A stretch of DNA of 64,000 bases from assembly GCA_022747635.1 (NCBI GenBank), contig JAKTNV010000003.1, positions 34,007,199 to 34,071,198 on the forward strand, written 5' to 3'. The notes below the pieces were generated by a model. It searched no databases. It was not told where the DNA came from and saw only the letters and a list, made by a program, of their open reading frames with translations. Every line of letters begins with the position of its first letter. Position 1 is the first letter of the stretch. Positions 24,754-35,800 of this stretch are shown in pieces. Both the position numbers and the translations under genes were made by a program. This stretch comes from Hetaerina americana (Eukaryota; Arthropoda; Insecta; Odonata; Calopterygidae).

Positions 24754-24756
<3 letters not shown>
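24605..24756 (-). repeat. Penelope-type terminal fragment with hammerhead-like core
   Basis: A ~150-bp fragment between two (TA)n arrays. On the minus strand it has CCGATGA (24,733-24,739), then a 6-bp perfect stem (gacgga with tccgtc, 24,726-24,731 and 24,713-24,718), then GAAA (24,709-24,712), then TGATC. This is the order of a hammerhead ribozyme core with a very short stem III, as known from Penelope-like elements. The invariant second base of CUGANGA is C rather than U, so activity is doubtful. The downstream text (ataacgtgtgagtg) resembles that of the fold-back at 24,821-25,000. Confidence 0.6.

Positions 24757-24819
<63 letters not shown>
24757..24819. repeat. (TA)n microsatellite
   Basis: About 63 bases of pure AT dinucleotide between two Penelope-type fragments. 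Confidence 0.95.
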
Positions 24820-24820
<1 letters not shown>

Positions 24821-24822
<2 letters not shown>

Positions 24823-25000
24823 ACAGATGTAGATTTTTAGAATATAGAGACACAAAGAAAAGACACTCACAATTTGTTATTTGACGTTTCGACAGCTGAA
24901 GACGACAGCTGGTCCTGGAGGTCGAGTGCGAAGACGTCAAATAACAAATTGTGAGTGTCCTTTCTTTGTCTCTCTATATTCTAAAAATCTACATCTGTGT
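24821..25000. repeat. Fold-back of Penelope-type terminal fragments
   Basis: Two 67-bp arms (24,821-24,887 and 24,934-25,000) are inverted copies differing at about 2 positions, separated by 46 bases. The plus strand has CTGAAGA (24,895-24,901), a possible stem, then GAAGACGTC leading into the right arm. The left arm has the equivalent GAAACGTC on the minus strand. These are the hammerhead-like signatures seen at Penelope-like element ends. A simple reading is two head-to-head terminal fragments of one element family. Both outer ends run into (TA)n. Confidence 0.7.
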
Positions 25001-25047
25001 TTTTATATATTTGTGCGTCGCCGAATAGCGTTCCATTTCGAAGATAT

Positions 25048-25055
<8 letters not shown>

Positions 25056-25120
<65 letters not shown>
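25056..25120. repeat. (TA)n microsatellite
   Basis: About 65 bases of pure AT dinucleotide; a short ~55-bp unassigned piece separates it from the fold-back. Confidence 0.95.
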
Positions 25121-25122
<2 letters not shown>

Positions 25123-25785
25123 TATATTCATTCGAACACGAAATCTCGCCATATGGGGAACAAATATTCATTCAGATGGAAATAGATACAAGGGAAAGTG
25201 ATAGGAATACACATAAAGGACGAACACAGGAGAGGTGGGGAAGGCGGAATTGGCGGAGGTGTGTAGCATAATATGTGTATTCCAAAGGGGCTCTAATCCT
25301 CTATCCCATTTAAAAGGCAGAAGACTTGGAACGGTCCTTCGGAGCAAGCATTTTAAATCATAATGAGGAAAGATTTAATAAATGCCTAAGTGTGCTTAAT
25401 GTTTTTCCTCAACGCAATAAATGATTCAGTAAGAGAGAATATGCCTGTAAAAATATGTTTGTAAATTAACTAACAAAATTTTATCCATACATAGCTATCA
25501 TTAATTATTGTGTATTAAATGTTGCATTTGAGTAGTTTCTAATGCGTAAATTCTCTGATTTTTATCAGCCCTAAGAAATGTGAATTCCCCGTTAAACAGT
25601 CGTAGAGGAAAAATTTCAATACGTTTGATGGGTATGTATTAAATAACTATCGGATTCAGCGAATTTTATGTGGTAATAATAATATCTAATGACGAGTATA
25701 ATTAGTTAATGGTTTTTCAGAACAATATTACTGGGAAAATAAAATTGATGTTCCCAATTTCAGAATTTGGTTGTAGAAGTTGTTT
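25121..25785. other. AT-rich DNA with a small dyad
   Basis: Mostly AT-rich. A 12-base inverted pair (ggaatacacata near 25,204 and tatgtgtattcc near 25,271) encloses about 55 bases. No gene is recognised. Confidence 0.45.
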
Positions 25786-26066
25786 TCGGGGAGGCGACCG
25801 ATAGTTGAGGTCATTTGCGCCATTAGTGATGGATGGGAAAGGAGAAAGGGTGGAGAGAAACCCGGCGTTGGGATAAGCCTACTCTAAACGAAAGGCGCCA
25901 AGGGGCGCATAGTTTAATGTCCCAACTTGCGGACAGCGTACTCACTCAAAGTACTCTTCACAAATCTCCTCAAGTAGGAATCAGGACAACTGAAAAATAT
26001 CTTGCCTCAAGTTTCCAAATCCAGTGGGAAGCCAGTACGTAAACTACTGCACTATCCCGACTTCCT
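25786..26066 (-). repeat. Probable tRNA-derived SINE, family C
   Basis: On the minus strand the right edge begins with a tRNA-like head holding TAGTGCAGTAG (26,044-26,054), a complete match to the polymerase III A box. A weaker B-box-like word (tcctgattcc) follows about 60 bases on, longer than usual spacing. The ~280-bp body has no open frame of note. Only one copy is seen in the window, so its repeat nature is inferred from the promoter and from mixed composition unlike its flanks. Confidence 0.5.
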
Positions 26067-27814
26067 AGAATTTGGTTTCCATAGGTATTGCATTTGTACT
26101 GGATGGGTTGACATATTGGGGGTTGGAATTCATTTTTAGTACGAAATTATTTTATATTATTTGATTATCATAATACGAGAATGCTCATTATGTCTATATT
26201 GATGAAATCGTCCTCTTGCCTTATATTTGCCGATGAAATTAATTCTCTGCCAATTTTTTATAAAGAACTGAAATATTCTTCTCATGATGACCTAAGAATA
26301 GTTTTCCTAATCCTCGAGGAATCCATATTAATCCAAATTATAAGCATAAACCTCCATACGCATTAGAAAAAATAACTTTTCGAAAGTATATCTTTTAGAC
26401 TGAGTGACCATTTAATATATGATATTTTCGTGCACAGTTGAATTAATTATCCAACGTAAGGAAATAAGCTTATTTTTTACGACATTTATTTGTCACAAAC
26501 TCGACGACGAGTTCTTTTCTTATTCATGTGGGCCTCTGCTCAGAATCTTTCCATCCGCTCGCGTATCTCTTTCTTCCAAAACCTTTGCCTCTAACTCAAA
26601 AGATCGTCTTTTGCTTCGCAACCTCTCGTTCTCCTGCTCGATGGCTACAGACAAAGTGGATTTCAAAATATCTCTTCCTTTGCTCTCTTTCCTTCTTGCC
26701 CGTCGTTCTCCGCAGAGACGGGACGAGCATCGGATGGGTTTGGGCGAGCCCTGGCCGACCCTCAACGAATGGAGGGACGGGGAGGTGGTTGGGAGGACAC
26801 GACTGAAGGAAGAGATTATATTTTGAACGGCCCAAGTCCTCGTCCCAATACTTGTGTCCCATGAGGAGGAGTCGAGCGGGCCCTGGGCACTACGCCCATG
26901 AGGAAAGCGACGCTGTCAGTGGTCCTTTTTTTCCCTTCCCTCACCCGCGCTTCCTGCTCCCCCCTCCCAACGCAGTATTTTCGTCAAGCCCTCTTAACAA
27001 CGAAGCCTGTTTTTCCCCTCCAACGTGAAAGGGTGCCCGCAGAGCACCAAAGACAGGGCAGAGGTCATCGTATAAGGCCTCAGGAATGATGGGAATTTTC
27101 TTTATAGGCCCTACACCCGACTGGAAGATCTATCCCGCAGGTCATATGGATTCCCTGCTCTCCCTGTGGTGGAGGTTAACTCGCTATCTCTAATCTTTCT
27201 TACCATATCATCCCAATTCTCTTATTGTTATTATCCTCTCCATATAATGTCAACGATATCTTATTTCTAACATAAAGACAATAGGTTAAAAGTATATATT
27301 GTTTTCATGGATACGCTCTTGCGTTTTCATAGATTGGTGCTTGCACCCCCAGTTACAAACCTTTTTGGTGGACTCAGGGTAATTTATGCAGATTTATTTG
27401 TAGATATTGATAAATGAACGACTTATCCATCAAAAACTGGATATTATAAAGCAGAGTATAAACATTTAAATTTTTTAAACATATTTTTGAGCATTTATAA
27501 ATTAGAAAATTACATGTAAGAGGATATTAAAAATTTAATATTGGAATCGACGAAGATATCGCTATAACAACACGGCGGATAACTATTTTTCTTCGTGAGC
27601 TGTAACTATTGTAAAATAGTTTGGATATGTTAATCCTCACTACTCTTGCGTAATTGTAGGTAATAAATGTAAAAACTATTTCACTGATATTGGTTTACTT
27701 TTCGTCACTTAGACGAATCTAGCCTATCATTATTAAATTTATCAACAAATGTCCGTATACAATCATTTTACTTGAAGTGCAACTTCTAGCTGTTATAAAT
27801 GCCCACGGTAAAGC
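26067..27814. other. Mixed DNA, no gene recognised
   Basis: AT-rich with a more GC-balanced stretch at about 26,500-27,100. Frames of 80-135 codons exist on both strands over 26,419-26,862 but overlap each other and match no family I know. Confidence 0.5.
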
Positions 27815-28545
27815 TGTTCGATCAAACCTTCCCCTCTGTGTTGGTGGCGACACTCCCTCTCTTCCTATCCTTTACTCCACGTTCTCTCCACATCCTAACC
27901 ATCCTCTTCTTCGCGCCGCCCCACTCTCCCCGGCGGGATCGCCACGCGGTCCTTAGTGTCACTGCAAATCGCCCTGGAGGTCGAGTGCAAAAAGACGTAC
28001 GCCAATGAGACCACGACCCACACGCTTACACGCACAGAGACTGTTTGGATCACACTCCTCATCCACGAGGCGAGAGGCGAAAGGGGGTGGGAGAAGTCCA
28101 CTCCATTAAAATTTCGACTGCGGGCGAAACATGTATCATGCGTGTACGCAACGGCATGTAGCGATGTGTACTTGTGCATGCGGTTATCGAATGTCAGGTG
28201 TCCGTGTGGGATTCAACACGTACCTCATGACTCCCGACACCGCCGCCCTGCACACAAACGCTCACGAGCACGTCCTCTTGCACCCTCTCGCTCTCCCCTT
28301 CGTCCACCCATTCCCTCACGCTCCTCTCTCACTAAACTTCCCTCTCCTCCACCGACGCACCCAGACGCTCCCTCTTCCCGCCATTTCCCCCATCTCCGTC
28401 CCCCCGTTTGACGCCTTCCTCCTCTCTTCTCGAACTCTACCAACTCCGAGCCCTGGCTCACCCTTAGTCCGCTGCACCTCCACCTCTCTAAACCCCCCTC
28501 GCGCCACGACGGCACCCCGCGACGGGAAATTCCGCGCATTTCATC
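27815..28545. repeat. Pyrimidine-rich block in two parts
   Basis: C/T-rich at 27,815-27,960 and again at 28,225-28,540, with a mixed middle. Overlapping 151-codon plus-strand frames in two registers and a 117-codon minus frame coexist, which argues for composition rather than coding. Confidence 0.65.
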
Positions 28546-31134
28546 CCAAGGGCTGGCAAAATGAAATTTCGCTGTCACAACCCTAGATGACGTCAGCCGT
28601 TACACATAGCTATGAATAACGCCCTGGGGTTGCGCTAAATGCCGACGTCACTCGATAACAAATTGGATTAAGCCATTGAGGACGTGTCCCCACATGAATA
28701 GTGTCGAGCTACGTACTGTAAATTGAAACTTTTATCAACATATTCAACTGGAGGCAAGTGTAATAGGATCACGAATATGAAGAAAGTCTGTTCTAAATAC
28801 GCGAGTCGGATTAGGAACTCAGAAAAGTCTTGAATGAATTTCCGATTAGGTATCCAATAGTATGACATTGATTCACAGCGCTAATAATGAGGTCCTCTAA
28901 AAAATTATGCAATAAATTCTTCCAGAATTGGGTGCCAACATAATTAAGCTGATTGACAGCACTTCTTTCATGTTTACTTCAAATGCAAGAATAGAAGGCT
29001 TCACGAGATAAGATCTCAACATATTTACACCATTTTACTTATCGCACTTCCTGAATATTTGGCGAATATTTGGCTGGCCGAAGACATAAGGATACCATTA
29101 GAACTCCGCAATTATTTTCATGACAGCAAAGAGAGTTTTTCAAATCATGAAACCAAAACAAAATTCCTTTTATCCATAAAGCTAGAGGAACATCTCAGAA
29201 GAAGTGTTTCTTGAAAGGAAGATATCGTCATGCAAAAGGAAATCAGAGAAAGCATTAAACATCTCATTTCTTGAAATAGGTGAAAATTAGGCCTCGAAAC
29301 TGGATGTTGAAAAATCAGTTAAAATAAATTATATATATTTTGGCCAGTCAACGAACCACAAGGTGTCAGTCGACAGGTAGGTGTATTAAAATACATATTG
29401 TTTCCAGAACATAGTTTACTTAATTGAAACCAATAATTTATCTTTCAATATTGAATCTTTTATAACTGTTAATACTGGAAACACACTCTACTGCAATTCT
29501 TTATATATAAATATGAACTGTAACCTAGTCCGTCATAAGTTAATCAATACATGAAAATATAAAAATAATGCATACCACGCGATACATAGAGTTACTGAAA
29601 ATCATTTATTGCATAATCTAAAATCAAATCTGCAAACACATATTTTACTTAAATCACCATGCTAGGTCAATTTTAATACTTTAATTTCGTACTAGGGACT
29701 ACTAGGTGAGCATAGTTTTTCTTACATTCAACGGCCAATATCGGATATTTTTAAATATTTTTCCTCATTAATTTCACTATATTTGACCTTTAAAATGTTT
29801 TAATATCATACTGAAATATTTCTTCACTCAAAGGGGAAACATTCGGAAAAGAATCTTTTCTTTTTGGTAAAAAACTTGTAGTTTTAATATGATGTTAAAA
29901 AATTAGCAATGACAACCATTTAAAAAGAAGCGTGGCCGCCGATCGATATTTTTACACGATAATACTCTTTTTATTCATTGACGGACACAGACGAATCATT
30001 TCATATGTGAAACAGAAGAAACGATGCATACGGGTCACGCTAGCTTTAAAAATGTCGGTAACGTTTAGAAAACTCAGAATCTCAACCGCGAATTCCTTCA
30101 TCCCTTCGTACTTGCACATCCTATTGCATTAATTTAGAAAAAATTCGGGAATCAAATCAACAATTTACCGGCTCGTCCGTGACAGCCGCAGTGAATGGAA
30201 TAGGTGAGCGGAATTATAAAAAATGCATACTATTGAAAATTCAAAGCACACCTTTTCGGCCAGAAACACAGGGAAAACAAATCAAATTATCTTTTTAACA
30301 AGGCTTCATTCTATTTTCCCTTCCACATGTGAAACTAGGTCGTTGCAATCCATTGTTTCTCAGAGTAGCTTTGTGAAGAGAGGATTCAACAGTTGTATTA
30401 ATTAACGCCCACTGCAAACTGAAAAAAATACACACGTGTCAGTAAGGAGGGAAGCGTGGAATAATCCAGGCCTAGCATTTGCTGTATCTCATGTGAGAAT
30501 CAACGAAGTTGCTGAGCTGTTTTGTAAATTTGCTACGCAAAACCCCGTAACGGCACGCATATTCTTCTCACTGGCATTCAACAGGAATTGGTAGCCGGAA
30601 AGAAGGTGTCGTAAGCATTTCGAACATAAAATTCCTAGAGGCTTCATACCCGTTGTGCGACGAACATTCTGACTGCCGGTCATTACCTCATTCCATTATT
30701 CTCTTTCCTGTCCCTCGTGCCCGACGGTGTGGCAGAAGTCATGCAGGAACGGAGAAGGGTCGAACAAAGCATCCCTATTTTACCCTGTTCGGGGGATTCC
30801 GTTCGCCAACCGAACTTGACAAAACTAAGAGTATTGACGTGGGTGTTCAAATTGATACAAGGGCGAAGCGAGAATTGACGTCACGCAAACGATGAGAAAA
30901 AATTTGACGCAATTGGCATTTCCACGAAACATTCCCGCTCACATTAAGTTACGGATTTCATATATTTTGGGAAAAAAATCACAAATGCTTCCGATCAATT
31001 AGTATAAATGTCTGCAAAACAATCCATAATCTTAATTATTGAGAGTGATTTTGCTTTTCTCGGAAACTTGGTTCTTTAAGCAAAATGATGGACGTAGATT
31101 GAAGACTTATGAGATGTAGGTGTCAAGAAGAATT
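28546..31134. other. AT-rich DNA, no gene recognised
   Basis: About 2.6 kb of AT-rich sequence with a slightly more balanced part at 30,400-30,900. None of the short frames (60-80 codons) is recognised. Confidence 0.5.
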
Positions 31135-31445
31135 TAAATGAACGGTAAGGAAAACAAACGGGGAAGTACAAGGAATCGTTGCGGAGGAGAGGGGGTAATT
31201 GGGAAAAATCCAAAGGAGACATGAAAGGGGGATACGAAGCATTTTGATTTGTTACAGGATGATGAAGACTGTGAGAGAGGGGAGGACGTTAGACAAACGA
31301 GGTAGGGGGAGAAATGAATGGACATATTTGACGGAATGAAGCGAGATTAATAGCATGTGGAAATGGAGAGGAGATTATGATAGTGTGGGATTTCAAGTTG
31401 TCTTCTTAAGCAAGCCTAAGAAATGAGGAGGCGTTGAATCAGTGT
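31135..31445. repeat. Purine-rich block
   Basis: About 0.3 kb rich in A and G on the plus strand, one of the few purine-oriented blocks right of 13 kb. Confidence 0.65.
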
Positions 31446-32468
31446 CCATCCAAAATCTACCTTAAACTACCAAATATAAAATATATCCATAATCGGCAAC
31501 TGATTCTGAAAAACAGTTCATTATTCATCATGCACGTAAATTTCCTCCGAATTAAACGATAAACCTTTTTGACTTTAAATCCGATATGGATTTCTCCTTT
31601 GGATCAGCAAAGCATTTATTACAAAACAGAAACATAGGATTGAGGGGCATCGGTAGTGAAAAATGTCAAAGAGATGATTAATTTACATTCAGGTGATGCT
31701 AAATATTAACGCCCACGGAGATATCAAAATACTGAAAAGGTACCGAACGTGTCATCCGCGGTTGAGAAATAAGTCTGAAGAGATATGGATATTGTGCGTG
31801 ACATTTATGCGGAGCACGCTCGTTAAAAGTCCATATTGTAAGAGAAATACGCGTGCCTTGCAGCGGTTTTGCAAGGTGGCGCTTACCTAAGTCTGAACAC
31901 GATGTATCGCGGAAAATAATGCCGAAAGAGCGATATTTCTTCAAAGAATAAATAGGTTTTATGTGGACTTGGAAACAGAGGGGGGTAGCGAAAGGGTCAT
32001 AACTACCGCTCCGTCAGGACCGCCAGTGGATAGTAAGGTAGAAGGAAGAGCCCACCATGATGGCCTGAGTTTGTTTGGTTTAGAAGCACTGGCACGAACA
32101 TTTCGCGAAGTACATCGAAATTCACAGGAATAAAAGGAAAAAAGGAAATCCAAATTTTTATCAGATTTTGAAACATCTGATCACAGATATTACATTTGGT
32201 TCTTAGTAGCATATTTTTTTAATAAAGAGCTTTCCATGTTCAGCAAGAACCAACTATTTAACACAATTAATTAGCCTGTCACCATTTACTTACTTATTTG
32301 CTATAATTTTTAAATTTCTTCTTAGAAAGAAAGATCTTCTAAGGAATCAGGGATTTCTTTTAACTACCTCAAAATATTTTTCTTGGCCATCCAGGTGCTA
32401 TCATTCAAACATTCAGTCAAATATTAGTCAAATCACAACGTACAATTTTCAAATTTGAAGAAATAATT

Positions 32469-32472
<4 letters not shown>
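31446..32472. other. AT-rich DNA, no gene recognised
   Basis: Mixed to AT-rich. Overlapping minus-strand frames at 31,959-32,212 have no recognised domain. Confidence 0.5.
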
Positions 32473-32505
<33 letters not shown>

Positions 32506-32506
32506 T

Positions 32507-32553
<47 letters not shown>
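32473..32553. repeat. (TA)n microsatellite, two arrays
   Basis: Two TA arrays (32,473-32,503 and 32,510-32,553) separated by cagtgtt, adjoining the tail of a SINE copy. Confidence 0.93.
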
Positions 32554-32559
<6 letters not shown>

Positions 32560-32567
32560 TATATAAA

Positions 32568-32775
32568 CCATAAACACAGTAATCAACCCGAAGGTCGGTT
32601 TGGTTGGTGATGGTAGAGTTCACCCAGTACTAAGCCCAACGGCGTGTGAAATTTATACATAAGTGTAGGGGGGCCAGTTCCTTTCCCTGTGCCGGTATGG
32701 TTTCCCAGGAAGATCTGGTACTCGAAAAATCACAAAGCTTGGGTGGAGCTGCTGGTGCCTAGAGGCTTGCCCGGG
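32568..32775 (-). repeat. SINE family A, head-truncated copy
   Basis: Highly similar to 6,619-6,888 over the body (shared landmarks aacccgaaggtcggtt, taagccc, gtttcccaggaaga), but the tRNA-like head with A and B boxes is missing. The sequence passes directly from the body into atatatgtacatat. In SINE orientation this is a 5' truncation, as expected from incomplete reverse transcription. Both sides are (TA)n. Confidence 0.85.
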
Positions 32776-32812
32776 ATATATGTACATATATATGTATATA
32801 TATATATATATA
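32776..32812. repeat. Imperfect (TA)n microsatellite
   Basis: TA-rich repeat with interspersed tgtaca words at the truncated end of the SINE copy. Confidence 0.85.
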
Positions 32813-35800
32813 CGATCATATACGTATATTCTAATTGAAACTCATTCTATGATCTTTGCAGAGATTGCTCTCACAGCAGCAAGCCTTGTAATTATACCGA
32901 CTGACAAACAGGACTTCAAAAGAGGCGTGTTTCATGCTTGAGGTAAGGGATGCCTAAATATATTCAGCTAGTTTGTGTTAAATCAAATCCTCTTACAAAT
33001 GTACTCGTAACCGAAACTTCCGCTATAAATTCAAGCACACGCACTTGCATACAATCGCTACGCAGCTCACAAACATACTTCATTCAAAGCAAGACGTGCA
33101 CAAACAGACTACGAATATTCGCTCATAAAACACCCTTTTTTCATCTTATTATTTTTAAGCGGAGAAAGGTCAAATTTATAGTTTCCCTTTCCGTCGAGAA
33201 AATAAAACCAAAATGTCCTCACGATGGGTGAGGAGGAAATATGCAAATAAGGACGGAGAGAGGGCAAATAAGCAAACTTGAGCAAATAAAAAAAAGGGTC
33301 TAAGAAAAAACAATGGTGGAAAGGGGCCACAGGTGAAATATCACAGAAAACCTTGAAATTCTGAGTTCCAGCGAGAAAAAAATCCAAAATAATAGCAAGA
33401 ACAAGTTGATGGGGAACAAGTTTATGGCTAGAAAAGGATACTTTAGAATCTCATGCACACCAAGAAAAATGTTTACGGTTAATTGGAAATTAAAATTCTT
33501 GTTCATTGATTTATTTAAAAAAAAGCAACCGTTTAATGTCTGGGAAATTACGACAGGGTGTTTTCAAAACTTGATATTTATAATACGAAAAATTCAAGAG
33601 ATTAAACTTTACTTAAAAGAGACTAATTTATTGAGCTAAAACATCAAGGAGCAACAAAAGTATGTATTCTCCAATGCCATATTTTTATACCTCTATCTTC
33701 GGCAGATACACGACAGTTCTCAATGGTATATGGTCTCGGCCTTCGGTATATAACGTCGAATCGAATAAAAAACTTCTGCCACGACCAAATAAAAACTCAA
33801 ACGAGGGAACCTCGGGAAGTTTGAAAACTATTGAAGGTCGAACAAGAACTGTAATGACTGTCATCAATAATGCATTGTTGAAGGGATCCATCTGAAAAGG
33901 GTATTCCATTAGGGCGCAATTGTATTGATGTAAGTATTAGGAATATCCCAAGATCCTGACGGAGGCTGGATGATCTCGGAAGGGGTGGCGGGCCCAAGAT
34001 TGGGCGATGTGGAGGCGGGCCGAATTTAGGACTTCTGGGTAAGGGAGGTGAGGAGGTAGCGCAAATTGAAAATCAATCCCGATTCATGATAGACAGACAA
34101 ACCTATCACACATTTTTATTTAACAATTTTTTTTTTTGGAAGCCCAAAATCGGTCCATGAATCCAGTTTGTTGAAAAAGAGAGACACAGGCCTCCACGCC
34201 GTTTTTTACGTCTCTATTGTAAAATCTCGTGGGCGGATTCATGGAGAATATGATTTCATTGGATTTTGAGCGTGAGGGTAATATGTTTCATGCGTCACCC
34301 CTAAAAGTATCTTTAAATCCACCAAACTGAACGGATGAAAACATGAAATTTGATGACAGACGTAACACGCTTGAATAACGATAACTAGTCTGGTAAATGT
34401 CCTTTTTGCTTATAAATATAAAAAACAAATGGATTTATTAAATTATAGCTAATAATTTCATCTTTATCACTTGCATACAACGTTATTTCAGTCAATTAGA
34501 CCCAGAGGTAAAATGCTTAACCTTTGAATTCAAACAGAGTTAGAGTAATAACAATTACGTTGTAAAATATAGTATTTTTCAGCAAAAAATGATTATTATA
34601 ATTAAAATTAGTCAAGAATTAGATTAGAAGTACGTACATTATAGTTTTAGCCTATTGATAGTTGTCATAGAGAAAAACAACGAATAATTAATCAATAAAA
34701 TGTTCACCCGAAAAAATCTTAAACGTTTCCAGAATATTGAATTTAAATTCCACTCTCAATTTTTCCTGCTGGGCATTTCGAAATATTAATTATTTCATAT
34801 AATTTTTCCACCGGTAGTCGTATAAGTTTTCAACCGTTGAGCAACAACATGAGTACCTATTATACGCCATACCCAGTGCGTGGTTGAGAAAAAATAAGGT
34901 TATAAATTCCTTTGAAGTTCATACTCTTTTTATCCCTCCTGTCACTCATGCCTAAGACCCTCTCATGACCCACCATGCCATAGGTTCGAACCCCCATTCA
35001 ACATAAACACCAGCGCATTTCAGCTCTGCCCACAAACATGCTATCGGAAGAATGGCACAAGGAATAAAGGCAAAAATATTAAAGGGTTGAAGGATGTAAA
35101 ATGAGTACAGGTGAAGGAGGCGGGCCAAACATTTCAGAAAAAGGAATAAGACGAATATGATGGGAAAGGTGAAAAGCGACAACTTGAACACCAACTTACT
35201 TTTGTGGACAAAAGCTCGTGAGGAAATGGTAAACTCTCATTCAAAATGACAAAAGAAAGACGGACCTCTGAAAGAATGAAAATAGAGAAGTCATATAGTA
35301 AAAAAACCGCTTCATTTTGTTTTATAAGATCAAAAACTTCACAGGAGATCTATAATCATTCTTGAATCAAATGATTTTGACTTGTCACTACTCAGGCGTG
35401 ATTTAGCGTCTAGTGACTCCTTTTTTGCTTAAATATTCTTGCTAGTCTCACTTCATCTTGATTGAGAAGTTTTGACTCCAAAGAAAAAAATAATTTTTCA
35501 GAATTTCGCTAGTTTCATAATTCTTACCCAAAGATTCACTATCTCCGAATTTTTGCGTCTCTTTTCAAGCTTGCGAGTTTTATTTTTTTGGCCGTCACTT
35601 TCTTGGTAGAATTTACTTACCGGACCTTTTGGAAAGCTATTCTTAGAAATATTTTTTTTTAAATTACGCGGCAAGAATTTGCACGCTTAAAAAAATCATT
35701 GATTAAAAATGTTCTCTCTAAATCAACGTTAGGAGTCCTTCAAGTGGATAAGCATACAGTCAAGAAAGGGAAGTAATCCAAAATTAATTTACTAGATGAG

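Noticed and set aside
24702..25201. Frames rich in alternating Ile and Tyr
   Set aside because: These are translations of (TA)n microsatellites.
34983..34992. ggttcgaacc as the B box of a tRNA gene
   Set aside because: The word is a palindrome, no cloverleaf or A box could be arranged on either strand, so I do not call a tRNA or SINE.
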